A stretch of 64,000 nt of DNA from Andrena cerasifolii (taxonomy: Eukaryota; Arthropoda; Insecta; Hymenoptera; Andrenidae). The stretch's first letter is position 1; each line of letters starts with the position of its first letter. Positions 19,126 to 29,972 of the stretch are shown here, piece by piece. The DNA lies in the NCBI RefSeq assembly GCF_050908995.1, contig NC_135120.1, positions 2,245,433 to 2,309,432 on the forward strand, read 5' to 3'. Below the pieces are notes generated by a model that worked only from the letters and a program-made list of their open reading frames with translations, was not told the origin of the DNA and did not search any database. The translations under genes were made by a program, and so were the position numbers.

Positions 19126-20210
19126 TTCTTCTTTACCCTCGCCTTTTGGTTACGCTTTCAGCCTTATTTATTCGGTCTGGATCTTACATACAGTTAAATA
19201 CTCACATATAGTATTATGAAAATACCATTTCGGCTTTTTGTCGAATGGGTCTTCGTTTTTGAGATATTGTAATAATTTAAAGTTTTTAACGTACGTAGTA
19301 ATCCCAGTATATACCATCTATAGTAACCTATATCCAAGAAGGTTCTGTGGAAACAACGATATCGCGTCAGATTGTCACGTGAGCGGGCTGGGGTTCAAGT
19401 CCGTCCACCCGTAACTCCCAATATATTCCTTTTTTTTAAACAATTTTTCCCGTGGTAATATATTTTGTGGATATTACCCTAGTAGCATTTTGGGGTGGCA
19501 TACAGATGGGCCACGCACATAATATTAGTTGGCCAACAGTTAGATTTGGCCAACTAATATTTTATTGTCAGGTTGGGCCAACAGCAGATGGCCAATATAG
19601 GCTACTATAGCCCTACTATTGCCCAACTGTTTATAGGTACTGCCTGGTTTGGTTTAGGTAAAAAAAAAATTTTGCCCTGAGGAGAAATCGAACTCGGGCT
19701 TTCCGCTTGCGAAGCAGCCGCTGTTCGCAACTACTCAACACACTTCCTTATAAACACTTTTAATTTCTAGTTACATAAATACTATTATATGTTTATAAAA
19801 ACTGCACAGTGACGCGAAATATTCGACAAAATATCATCATTCGACTCATTCCTTACAATTTCACATTCGTCTTAAGACAGACGACCTCATTACGTGTTTA
19901 TAATTAAAAATGCATTTATAACATAACATATTATTCTAATCATCTCTTTCACCAATGTTTTCATATTCTTGTTCTGCGAAAATATTTCATTCCGAAACTT
20001 TTGTCGAGCAGGTGAAATGTGATAGCCGTTAAAATTACCGTATTTTTAACAATAAAATCTGCGTAGAGTAATATGTAACGTACTATATATATTATGTAAA
20101 TAATGTATTGTAGTAACAAATTGCATTGTATTTAAATTGCCAGATAATTGTATACCAGCAATTTAGAGTTTTTATGTAAAGCTTAATATTATAGAAATGA
20201 AGGAGACGCA
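19126..20210. other. Non-coding stretch with tRNA-like (SINE-like) pieces
   Basis: Two segments carry Pol III B-box-like sequence: GGTTCAAGTCC near 19397 (plus) and GAGTTCGATTTC (minus, near 19690), the latter followed on the minus strand by a T-run. TTGGCCAA-type motifs repeat between 19538 and 19630. These fit tRNA-derived SINE fragments, but no complete cloverleaf could be folded by eye. The rest is AT-rich. Confidence 0.35.
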
Positions 20211-20446
20211 CAGGCTTGGAGGTTGTCCGGAGAAGATTAGATAGATAGACAGAGCATTATGAGATACGAGCATTTTGTTTCGCACAAGTTTCTGGAAACT
20301 TGTTAAATAAGGTAAATCGCCAAAATTTGTCAAAAGACATAGAATTAAGCATTATTCAAAAAATAGATTATTTATGGTGAACTGCTTGCAACGTAGAGCA
20401 CGTCACATTAGTGAAGAAAGTACGCGGAAAACACATCTCCCTTGAT
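20211..20446 (+). repeat. Left arm of a widely spaced inverted repeat
   Basis: Inverted copy of 26455-26675, about 90% identical by eye, including CAAGTTTCTGGAAACTTGT and TTATGGTGAACTGCTTGCAA. The two arms enclose 6 kb that holds the hAT element and two exon-like segments. Confidence 0.7.
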
Positions 20447-20626
20447 AGCTTCCCGGCTTAAAAATCAACAATTCAAAAAGCCCGCGGCAGAATGTGTCCG
20501 TATCTATGCGAAAAGCGGGCTCCTTAAAAAACAAAAGAGCAGCGGAGGAGCTCGCCTCATCGTTGCACGTGTGAGGAAGCTCATTCTCGATCGTGACTGC
20601 CCACCGGCGACATGGATAATAATGTA

Positions 20627-20909
20627 CCCTGATAGCCAGATCTGGACAGCAGAATCTGACGTCAGAACTGCAGCAGTCTGTGTCCGCATTTGGCTGCGTT
20701 CTGATGTGCAGAGCCTGAGGTGCAGTGCTTGATGTCAGATGGACAGCAGATGGACAGCAGATCGACAGCAGATCGACAGCAGATTTCGCCGTCTGCTAGG
20801 CAATTGCTTGGTAATTCTGGACCTCAGATAGCGCTGTTGCTGTGCCTAGCAGACGGCGAAATCTGCTGTCCATCTGACATCAGGCACTGCACCTCAGGCT
20901 CTGCACATC
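20627..20909. mobile_element. Foldback element with CCCTGATA end, cut by the hAT element
   Basis: Starts CCCTGATAGCCAGATCTG, like the full copy at 27623-28950, and contains a run of GGACAGCAGAT/CGACAGCAGAT units. A hairpin pairs about 20706-20795 with about 20850-20909. The right arm breaks off where the hAT terminus begins at 20910, and its missing end is not found after the hAT. Confidence 0.6.
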
Positions 20910-20949
20910 TAGTGATGGGCACCATCGAATAAAAACTATCGATTAGTCG

Positions 20950-22177
20950 ATAGTAGCCAACTATTATTTTTAGTCGACTGATTTTCAGAACTATCGACTG
21001 AATCAGTTGACTAATAAAATGAAGTCGCTTGAACTATGCTATCGGTCGTATGGTGGAGTTACGGATCAATTGAATTTAAACGGCGGGAATTTTGAATAGA
21101 TTTTATCACGAGATTTACTATATCAAATACATAATAGATTCATTCGTTAGCGGTATCGAATAATTCATTCGTTAAACATGTGTATATTCGATTATGTATA
21201 ATGGAAACTAGTGCAACCCTACTAGATTTACACAGTTATTGGGCGAATGTTGTAAGAAATTGTGATTTTCACCACTTTTAATAGTTTGTATTTCATAGTA
21301 ACGTTAACCAATTTTAATGAGATTGTCAACATGCATACAACTTACTGATATTAACGAAAGACAGTATTTTGATTTTCATTAAAGGATTAGATGAAAAAGT
21401 GGAGAAGTGTTTTTTATTATTTATTTCGCGATACAAATAATTGTAATTTTCTCAAATAGCTTTTTATGCATTATCTTCTCCAGTAATTCTAAAAGTTTCA
21501 TTTTAAAAATGTCATTTACTTTTCTAGAGTGCACGAATACTTTCATTTCTCTTTTACATTAATAAGAAATTGTACGTATCAAAAGTGAAGAAGACAAACC
21601 ACAACTACTTTATAACGTATTATCTCAGAATTTGGCACTGTCACTTGATGATGAAAGCATCTAAAAATCTAAATATTACGGGAAGCAAGGGTGGACTAGT
21701 ATTATTTCTAACGAAAATAAAAGAATAATTCTTTAATTGTTTTACAATGTTTTTATTATTGTATAGTAATATTATTGTAATAGTATTGTAAGAAGAAAGG
21801 ATAAAAACGCAAATGAATAAGGCGTAAATATTTTTAATGTTGAATCAATAATTTCAAAAAATACTGCCGATACTCGTCAGCTGAAAAGAATGATTTTTCC
21901 GTCCGAATAAGCACCTTTGTTTTCGTAAGCGCGCAACGTTCGCTTTTCAAGGGCTTGAAGTAATTTATGACTGTCGTGGCGTATTTAACACTGTCAGGCC
22001 TCGTTGTCGCTATACCATTCTTTCTAATCTGAACATGTAGTCGCTCATTGGTGTTTGCTGTAATTTTCGAATTATTTTATTGATTATATTATTTTTCAGG
22101 AGTTCATTAATATCTTGTATTAATATTATATTACTATTAAAACATAAATAATAATTTATAGGAAAAATAGTATTCTA

Positions 22178-22220
<43 letters not shown>

Positions 22221-22965
22221 ATTAATATTTGATATTAATATTAGTAATATCATTTTAATAATATTTTAATCCGTATTACATTATTTCTTTCAGAAGTTTA
22301 GTAACGTTTTGTATTTATATTGTTGTTTATGTTAATAAATTAATTACATCCTATAAAAAGCAATATTTTATAATTATATTTATCCTGTCCTATATACCGT
22401 ATAATACCGACAACATTAAAATACTTATAAATTATTAAAAATAAGAAATTTTGAAATACTATGTTTTAACAATCAAAATTGAAGAAAGTAAAGAAAGTTA
22501 CATATAACTGGGAGAAATTATGATTGTGGAACGTACTTTCCTATGTGACTTTCCTTGCAACAGAGAACAGAGCTAGGTATCTAAAGTATCCTTTCCAGTC
22601 AAAGGATCCCATTAACGCAGTCCGCTACGTCACAAGTAAAATAAACAAATGCCTCGATACAAGTTCAGTACGATCGGGGATTTAGTTAAAGCGTAGATTT
22701 GAACGTGTCAGCATCAGCGTATATAGTTCTAATTTTCTAAAAAATTAAGTAGTTCTAAACCAATTTTAAAAGCACTGTCTTTCTCAGTACTCAGTATTTA
22801 AATAATTCCAATAAACCATTGTTTGAATAGTGTAATAAAGTGTTTAATAAACTATTACTTATACAGTATTATAAACTATTTAATAAACTATAGTGATTTT
22901 CATTAATAGTGTATATATAGTGTAGTTAGTAGTGTGTATATAGTTGCTAGTGTATATAATACAAT
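20950..22965. other. Long 5' non-coding part of the hAT element
   Basis: About 2 kb without a convincing ORF. It holds an (AT)n microsatellite at 22183-22218 and TATATAG-type motifs shortly before the transposase ATG. An intron or leader could lie here, but I cannot place splice sites with confidence. Confidence 0.4.
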
Positions 22966-24867
22966 ATGTATCGACAAAAGCGCTCACTAGTATGGAAATA
23001 TTTTGAAAAAAAGACACCAACTACTGCGATGTGTCTCTTATGTAAAAGAGAATATAAAAATGCAGGAAACACTAGCAATTTGCATGAACACTTGAAACGC
23101 AAACATTTTACAGTGCTTGAAGCGAATCGAGAGCGGGATCAAGAAGCAGCAGAGTCGATAGACATCGATGAACCTGTTATACCTGGAACAGTAATACAAG
23201 ATATAACACCTGTGGCATCCACTTCGAGTGCATATCTTATAGCTCAAAATGCTGACTTACCAACTACAGCGCAAAGACCGCAAGTACATTTAAGGCAATT
23301 GACCTTAAGGACAATTTCAAATGATCTGCCTCAAACAAAAATTATGAAATTAAATAATCTGGTGGTAGCCATGATATGTAAAGACTTACAAACTTTAAGT
23401 ATTGTTGAGGATAAAGGATTTATTGAATTCGTCAAAGAACTGGAACCTCGCTATCAATTGCCAACTCGACGAACTTTTGGACGTTCCATTTTACCGCAAG
23501 TATATGCTGACACTAAAAATAAAATTTTGCAAAACCTGCAACAAACAACGTACGTCTCCATTACAACAGATATCTGGTCAAATTTAAACACACAATCTTT
23601 TGTCACGGTTACTAGTCATTACATTCTTCAAGACAAACTATATACGAACGTATTAGCCACTAGCATTTTAGATGAAAGACATACAATTGAATATATAACA
23701 AGTATAATACAAGATACTTTAACAGAATTTAATATAGCAGATAAAACTGTTGCAGTTGTAACTGATAATGCTGCAAATATGATAGGTGCTGTACGTAGTC
23801 TGGGTTACTTACATTTGCCATGTGCAGCACACACGTTAAACTTAGTTGTGAATGACTCAATTAGTGCTATTCCAGATATCGTTAGCACATTAAAAACTTG
23901 CCGTTCCATAGTCACCCATTTTAAAATTAGTGTTACTGCTGCAGACAAATTAAGAGCGATACAAGCCCAAATGGAATTACAGCACCTAAAATTAAAACAG
24001 GACATTCATACTCGATGGAACTCCTCTCTTATAATGTTGGAGAGATTATTTGCGTTGAGAGTTCCTTTATCTGCCGCTGTGGTATCATTACCAAAATTTC
24101 CCAGATCTTCTGAAACATTAAATGAGGAACAGTGGGAAATGATAGAAGACGTGATACCATTATTAAAACCGATAGAATATATAACCACAGATCTTAGTGC
24201 CGAAAAATATTCCACAGCCTCCAAAATTGTGCCATTAATAACTGGTATTCAAAATGCTATCGAAAATATTACACCCATGACAAGGTCTGGACATTTATTG
24301 AAAATTAATTTATTAAATAATATTGATATTAGATTTGATTACATAGAGACAAATAAAATTACACGTGCAGCAACTATACTAGACCCCCGATTTAAAACAG
24401 CAGTTTTTCAAAATAATATTAACGCACAAACAGCAAAGACAGCCATACATTCAGAAATTAAAACTTTATTAAATGTTATGAATAATGAAAATAGGGTTAT
24501 AAATCCACAACAAGACGAAGAGTCACCGGATCAAAATTCAGGATTCTGGAATTTTTATTTAAATAAAGTTTCGCACTTAACCAGAAAATGCTCCACGCCT
24601 TTAGAAAGTGCAGAAAATATAACAAAGCAATATTTAGAACTGCCGTATGAAAACATTAAAAGTAACCCTATAGAATTTTGGAAGACCCATAGACACACAA
24701 TGCCCAAATTAAAAAAAATAAGCGAAAAATATTTATGTACACCTGCAACTTCTGTACCCTCAGAAAGAATATTTTCGAAAGCTGGCCAGATTATGTCCGA
24801 AAGGAAAAATAGATTGTCCACAAAAAATTTAAATCAATTAATTTTTTTAAATTTTAATATGGAATAA
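22966..24867 (+). CDS. BED-finger hAT transposase (633 aa)
   Basis: An uninterrupted frame. An N-terminal BED zinc finger has W10, C23, C26, H42 and H47 (MCLLCKREYKNAG, LHEHLKRKH). The RNase H-like core shows ISITTD-type TTDIWSN (about 199), VVTDNAANM (about 265) and LPCAAHTLNLVVND (about 284), all standard for Ac/ZBED-type hAT transposases. The C-terminus has the dimerisation region CTPATSVPSERIFSKAGQ (about 590-607). Length and motif order are normal for the family. No stop or frameshift is visible, so it may still make protein. It would cut and paste its own element in the nucleus. Confidence 0.92.
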   Translation: MYRQKRSLVWKYFEKKTPTTAMCLLCKREYKNAGNTSNLHEHLKRKHFTVLEANRERDQEAAESIDIDEPVIPGTVIQDITPVASTSSAYLIAQNADLPTTAQRPQVHLRQLTLRTISNDLPQTKIMKLNNLVVAMICKDLQTLSIVEDKGFIEFVKELEPRYQLPTRRTFGRSILPQVYADTKNKILQNLQQTTYVSITTDIWSNLNTQSFVTVTSHYILQDKLYTNVLATSILDERHTIEYITSIIQDTLTEFNIADKTVAVVTDNAANMIGAVRSLGYLHLPCAAHTLNLVVNDSISAIPDIVSTLKTCRSIVTHFKISVTAADKLRAIQAQMELQHLKLKQDIHTRWNSSLIMLERLFALRVPLSAAVVSLPKFPRSSETLNEEQWEMIEDVIPLLKPIEYITTDLSAEKYSTASKIVPLITGIQNAIENITPMTRSGHLLKINLLNNIDIRFDYIETNKITRAATILDPRFKTAVFQNNINAQTAKTAIHSEIKTLLNVMNNENRVINPQQDEESPDQNSGFWNFYLNKVSHLTRKCSTPLESAENITKQYLELPYENIKSNPIEFWKTHRHTMPKLKKISEKYLCTPATSVPSERIFSKAGQIMSERKNRLSTKNLNQLIFLNFNME

Positions 24868-25146
24868 CGGAGTAGGTCAAAATATCAGATATTTCTTTAA
24901 ACAATTTTTTAGATGAAATTCTTTTATACTTAAATCCATAATATACCCATATTTATTCTAGGTGAAGGAAGAAATACACAAATTGTTGCGGCGTAACGCA
25001 CTATGATCTAAACATAACCACACCACTGCTAACCACTAAACTGAAATTTCAATCGACTAAAAACTATCGACAACATAGTCGATAGTATGTCGCAACTAAA
25101 TAGTAAGTAGTCGATACTTTAAATTATTCGATGGTGCCCATCACTA

Positions 25147-25562
25147 CCTCCGGGTGGAGATACGAAGTTGAAAATTGCCACAAATGTTTCTTTTTTAATA
25201 AGCTTTCGAATGATTCATCGTGAGTCGAATTCGGTTCAAGGGCACATTTGACCATCTTAACCGGCTATACCCTTTCTTTTTTAAGCATGATGACACTTTA
25301 AATATCATCAACTTTTAACGATGGGCATATATTCTACAATGTTCAAACTTTATCTCAGAATTTTTTATACTTAATTAAACAAATAGTTTTTAACTAACTT
25401 TTTGAAAATTTGCAGGGTCAAATTGACCCAGTGTGACAACGACGTTCGAAAAAGTAGGTGTGACAACCGAGGGTTTAGAAGTTGTATGTTTTTAAAATAC
25501 TTTTTTAAATACTAAATTTAAATACTAATAAATTTATTGTTGTTTATTACTACTAATTTCAG
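25147..25562. other. Stretch between hAT element and the GR-tail exon
   Basis: AT-rich. The last bases (TACTACTAATTTCAG) form a good splice acceptor for the next exon. A TTTGCAG at about 25410-25416 could be another acceptor, but no open frame with a donor follows clearly. Confidence 0.4.
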
Positions 25563-25781
25563 GACCGTACGTGGCTCGCCACAAAAAAAGGCGGTTGGAG
25601 GGTGAGGGCGCAAAAGGATCAATCAGCAGCTATCGAAATCATGAAGAACCATGCCCTCACCCTCCACAAAATAATCTCAGAACAGTATGGCCGTGGTCGG
25701 GGCCGTGGCCGAGGCCGTGGCCGAGGACGTGGCCGAGGCCGTGGTATGGAGCGGGGTCGGGGCCGTGGCGGCGGCCAATAA
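25563..25781 (+). CDS. Candidate terminal exon with Gly-Arg repeat tail
   Basis: Follows a strong acceptor in phase 0 and runs 72 codons to a stop at 25779-25781. It begins DRTWLATKKGGW, continues through an amphipathic stretch (AIEIMKNHALTLHKIISEQY) and ends in about eleven GR dipeptides, a short MERGRGRGGGQ tail and the stop. An AATAAA-like signal follows at about 25829. A longer-looking Pro/Trp-rich ORF in another frame is a shadow of the GR repeat. I do not recognise the gene; upstream exons were probably displaced by TE insertions. Confidence 0.5.
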   Translation, partial: DRTWLATKKGGWRVRAQKDQSAAIEIMKNHALTLHKIISEQYGRGRGRGRGRGRGRGRGRGMERGRGRGGGQ

Positions 25782-25866
25782 TTAACAAATAACAAACAAA
25801 AAAATTTTCTATTTTATTATAAGCAAAAAATAAATATAATTACTATTTTATAGATAAAATGTGTGG

Positions 25867-26090
25867 TTATTTCATTTGCTCATGGAGCAGGATTACTTTC
25901 TCTTTCAGCTGTTGAAATAATTCTCTTCGTCTGCATCGTTCACTGAAAAATAGGACACATTTATTAATTATTTACAAATTATCACACATGCTCATATGTT
26001 AAGATCATTGAATATGCAAAACACTACCTGAAAATTTGTGCGTATATACTCTGACATAGATCACTCTGCATCATCTTCTGCTTCGATTTT
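25867..26090 (-). CDS. Candidate last two exons of a minus-strand gene
   Basis: Exon A is 26028-26090 (acceptor TTTACAG, donor CAG then GTAG). Exon B is 25867-25942 (acceptor TATTTTTCAG). They join in frame to give a short coiled-coil-like tail with MMQSDLCQSIYAQIF in exon A and RRRELFQQLKEKVILLHEQM in exon B, then a stop. The gene converges on the plus-strand GR exon. Regulatory Myb/SANT or MADF proteins of insects often end in such a helix, and a MADF gene lies on the same strand at 29973-30449, but the splice phases do not join directly. A link would need another exon. Confidence 0.4.
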
Positions 26091-26454
26091 CTGTAAATAT
26101 ATATAAAGCCACATTTTAGTTATACAACTTAACGTAGAACTTCCTTATGTAGAAATAGAGTGGCCTTCTGCTAAAGTGAGTGTAGAGACTACATAATGTG
26201 TCCGAAGGAGGTGAGAGTGTATGGCAGAAAGTCTTGTTGCAGGAAATTTAAATGCTAATTGTAATAATTCAGCGAAAATGAACGAACAGATCCAATATTT
26301 TTAACACACAATTTATTGGTGTTGGAATAAAATTAATTTAGTATGTTTAGTGGTGAATTGAAATATTATTAATGGGAATCTAAAAAATTAATGAATTAAT
26401 GAATAGCGTGGCAACTAGGTACTGTGGATTTTATTTCACAAAAGATTGAAAAGC

Positions 26455-26675
26455 ATCAAGGGAGATGTGTTTTCAGCGTACTTTCTTTACTAATTTGACT
26501 TCCTCTACATTGCAAGCAGTTCACCATAAATAATCTATTTTCTGAATAATGCTTAATGCTATGTCTTTTGACAAATTTTGGCGATTTACCTTATTTAACA
26601 AGTTTCCAGAAACTTGTGCGAAACAAGATGCTCTGTCTATCTATGTAATCTTCTCCGGACAACCTCCAAGCCTGT
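26455..26675 (-). repeat. Right arm of the widely spaced inverted repeat
   Basis: Inverted counterpart of 20211-20446. It overlaps the start of a tandem pair: a unit of about 183 bp beginning TTTCCAGAAACTT recurs at about 26602 and 26785, each followed by CTACATAAGAAATCTATT and AATTCAGTCTCCTAT. Confidence 0.65.
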
Positions 26676-26930
26676 GACTCTACATAAGAAATCTATTAAA
26701 AATATTTTGGTTACTTGCCTAGTTAATTGAGACAATAATTCAGTCTCCTATATATATTTTGTACATGCATGGTACAAATTTCCAGAAACTTATGTGAAAG
26801 GAGATGCTTCTCTGTCGAACCTTCTCCGAACAACTTCCAAGTCTGCGACTCTACATAAGAAATCTATTAAAAAATTTTGGCGAGTTACCTTGTTAATTGA
26901 GACAATAATTCAGTCTCCTATGTGGTGTAA
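26600..26930. repeat. Direct tandem duplication, about 183-bp unit
   Basis: Two diverged copies in a row share CCAGAAACTT, CTTCTCCG(G/A)ACAAC, GACTCTACATAAGAAATC and TTAATTGAGACAATAATTC. No ORF. The first copy is part of the inverted-repeat arm. Confidence 0.6.
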
Positions 26931-27622
26931 AAACTCGTGACATTTCAAATTTGGACAACTTACCTTATTTGACACTTGGCAGATTATGATAGTTTGACAC
27001 TTGGTAGGTTATAAAATTCAAAATAGTATACATAGGTATATAATATATATATGTACAATGACGGACGACGATCCCTGCCGAATGATTCCGAGAGTCGACG
27101 AATCGACGAACGAAACATGTGTTTGTTCATCGGTGTGCGTGTAACGCGTATACGCATTATGTTTGACGAAAAAATTCCTTGGAGAATCAGAATCAGAAGA
27201 AAAACCATATCGTAACTGACAGATCCATGAGACGATATTACGATATCTCTGTTATGCGAGGACCGATTTTATTGAAATTGGTCTTATTCGAAAGCTTATA
27301 TGCGGTTTACATAAGAAAAATGCCTTTAAATTTAGAAAATATTGCAGGCGTGATGAGATATTAAGGAAATAAGTTTCAGGTTAGGTTGGAATGGCTCCGC
27401 GACGAGTAAAGGTACACGGTAGCGACATCGACATATACAGGGTGTCTTTCCTGTATGTACTTGGCGTCGAGACGCTACCGCGTCTCTAGATATGTTAATA
27501 ATAATCATTTGCGTACACCGTATAACAGGGATGCACAGACTTATTAAGACCAAGGGGCACATAGATTCACTGTGACTTATGGGAGAGCCGTCAAAAAACA
27601 TGAAGGTTACCTATCATATATT
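26931..27622. other. Unassigned stretch
   Basis: Small ORFs only. It contains TACAGGGTGTC near 27437, resembling the CAGGGTGTCCCAC end of the palindromic element at 56057-57190, and a short hairpin around GAGACGCTACCGCGTCTC (27469-27486). No gene is supported. Confidence 0.35.
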
Positions 27623-28950
27623 CCCTGATAACCAGATCAGGCAGCAGGATCTGCCGGCAGCTGCGATGCAGCCTACGTCCGCATTCAGCTACGGTTCTGC
27701 CGGCAGGGTCTGCTTGTCAGGGTCTGCCGGCCGATCGACGGCAGATCGACGGCAGGTCCTGCTGCTCGCCTGACACATCCAACAGCGCCATCTGAAGGCC
27801 ACAATTGCCAAAGAATTTCCTACGCGTGACGTCACATGGACCAACGTGCATCCCTACTCCACATGACCAACAAGCAGATTCTACAGTTTATTAAATAATT
27901 AATTCTACTTATTTCAAAAAGTATTTATTCTTTCTTTAATAATATACAGGATCAATGATTACAATTGTTACAAAATAATATAAGCGCATATAAATCCAAA
28001 GAGGGACTTTCAACATTTACATTTACAAATCCACGTCCCGTAACCACTGGTAATCTCATCCATCAATATCCAAACAAATCATCTCGGCGTATCCAGAAGG
28101 CAAACGTAATTATGGAATTGAATAATTTCTAATTATCTACGTCGCGGACATCGAGATTCGCATTATCTAGAAGACAGAAAAGTAGGATTATGCGCGAAGT
28201 GCGAATGTTCAGCGTCTTGTTTAGTAGATAATAATTTAAGACATATTTTCTTATAAATTTTAATGTTCGCAGGAGCATGTATGATCGCCTAGACTGTGTA
28301 CTGTGTGGAGATGGAGCTGAAGTAAGTATCGCATGTATTCTGTTTATTCATACGTTACGTTTAATTTTATGCTAATATTATATTTGTTTTCAGCGCTAAC
28401 ACAACGCGGAACATGGTGATTCTACACAAAAAAGAAGTCGAAAATACTGAATGATATTTCCTGATATCGCCCCTACTAGGTACCAGTCATTACGGGACGT
28501 GGATTTGTAAATGTAAATGTTGAAAGTCCCTCTTTGGATTTATATGCGCTTATATTATTTTGTAACAATTGTAATCACTGATCCTGTATATTATTAAAGA
28601 AAGAATAAATACTTTTTGAAATAAGTAGAATTAATTATTTAATAAACTGTAGAATCTGCTTGTTGGTCATGTGGAGTAGGGATGCACGTTGGTCCATGTG
28701 ACGTCACGCGTAGGAAATTCTTTGGCAATTGTGGCCTTCAGATGGCGCTGTTGGATGTGTCAGGCGAGCAGCAGGACCTGCCGTCGATCTGCCGTCGATC
28801 TGCCGGCAGACCCTGACAAGCAGACCCTGCCGGCAGAACCGTAGCTGAATGCGGACGTAGGCTGCATCGCAGCTGCCGGCAGATCCTGCGCTCTCCTGGC
28901 AGACCCTGCTGTCAATCTGCCGGCAGACTGCAGGCAGATGGCTATCAGGG
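27623..28950. mobile_element. Foldback element with arms over 400 bp and CCCTGATA ends
   Basis: The left arm 27623-28043 and right arm 28494-28950 are inverted copies. The ends read CCCTGATAACCAGAT and, inverted, CCCTGATAGCCATCTG. Both arms carry tandem GATCGACGGCAGATCGACGG-type units near the tips. The right arm is longer because of extra CTGCCGGCAGA units. A truncated relative is at 20627-20909. The superfamily is not recognised. The interior (28044-28493) has a possible exon. Confidence 0.8.
28273..28321 (+). other. Exon-like segment inside the foldback element
   Basis: 49 bp bounded by a TTCGCAG acceptor and a consensus GTAAGT donor. The next acceptor, TTTGTTTTCAG, ends at 28393. One frame reads SMYDRLDCVLCGDGAE and would stop two codons into the next exon. 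Too short to identify; could be a captured exon tail or chance. Confidence 0.3.
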
Positions 28951-29966
28951 TTATTTGTATTATTTATATGTATCATATATTATGACTTATTAAAATTAAA
29001 ATAACACATGAGGAACGGGTTTGCGGGTAACACATGGTTTGGGGGCGAATGTGCACCTCTGGACAAGTGGAGATTTGTTAAGACAAACGTGCTACAAAAT
29101 TGTTTATAACTTTGAAAATGATGTTTCAACGATTCCATTGTATATTGCACGTATTAGCATGGACCTACCACTACTCTGCCGCTTTGGCAGCATCTACCCA
29201 AATGGTGGGGCCTGGTCCACTGCGCACCCCTAAACGCAAACAAACACAATCCGACGTTTAAAGGGACAGAAGGTAGTGCAAGGTGGTTGACCTAGTTCGG
29301 GCCACTGTGCCAGACCCCAGCATTCGAGTACATACTACCAAAACGGGAGAGTAGTGGGTGGGCCCATGCCTATACGTACAACGCTATATAATCGAATCGT
29401 TGAAACATCATTTTCAATGTTATAAACAATTTTGTAGCAATTTTTTTTAACGAATTCCCCCCCCCCCCCAACCAGTGATCATTACTTTTTGAACTCCTTG
29501 TATATTAAGTCGATCTGCGCATGCGTTAATATTATTGTTTGAATACGATTTAATTGAATTATTTTGTAATCATAATTCATGAAGTAATTCAATTGTAATT
29601 CTGCACATCTCTGTGCAATTGTAATACCCATATACTTAGTCACCCTAATAAACTAAAATTTCACAAAAATACAACCATATGTTTCCTTTTTATTGTCTGT
29701 GTCCATTGTAAAATTATATTCAGTTTCTTGTTTACCTTCAGTACTACATTGAAATGATATTTCCACGTAGTTGGAGCCACAGAGGCTCCCTAAGAATAAA
29801 AGTTTGCAGTGACAGCATTTTAAAAAACTGTTCGATTTCTGCTAGACATTTAGCTTGTTTTCCTTGTGTAGAATTAATTGTTTACAAGATAGAAACTCGT
29901 CCGTGGTTCCAGCTATACCGAATTTTTTGAGGAGTGTAGTAATAAAATAAATGAGATCATAAATAA
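28951..29966. other. Spacer with a widely spaced inverted repeat
   Basis: 29073-29135 and 29378-29445 are inverted copies around CTACAAAATTGTTTATAAC and AAAATGATGTTTCAACGATT. A C-run occurs at about 29457-29469. No coding signal is supported. Confidence 0.5.
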
Positions 29967-29972
29967 ACTTAC

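Larger units (their letters stand above)
20910..25146 (+). mobile_element. hAT DNA transposon, apparently autonomous
   Basis: Inverted ends TAGTGATGGGCACCATCGAA are at 20910 and, inverted, at 25146, with subterminal CTATCGAC-type motifs near both ends. It contains a full BED-hAT transposase ORF. The flanking 8 bp (TGCACATC and CCTCCGGG) do not match, and the host repeat on the left does not resume on the right. The element therefore sits at a rearranged junction, or one flank was lost. Confidence 0.85.

Noticed and set aside
18821..19211. Hydrophobic ORFs resembling membrane proteins
   Set aside because: They arise from T-rich tandem repeats; Phe/Leu content is compositional.
19380..19440. 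Functional tRNA gene
   Set aside because: Only a B-box-like motif is seen; acceptor and anticodon stems do not fold.
25571..25792. Pro/Trp/Arg-rich 73-aa ORF
   Set aside because: It is the wrong frame of the GR repeat; the spliced frame ending at 25781 is more plausible.
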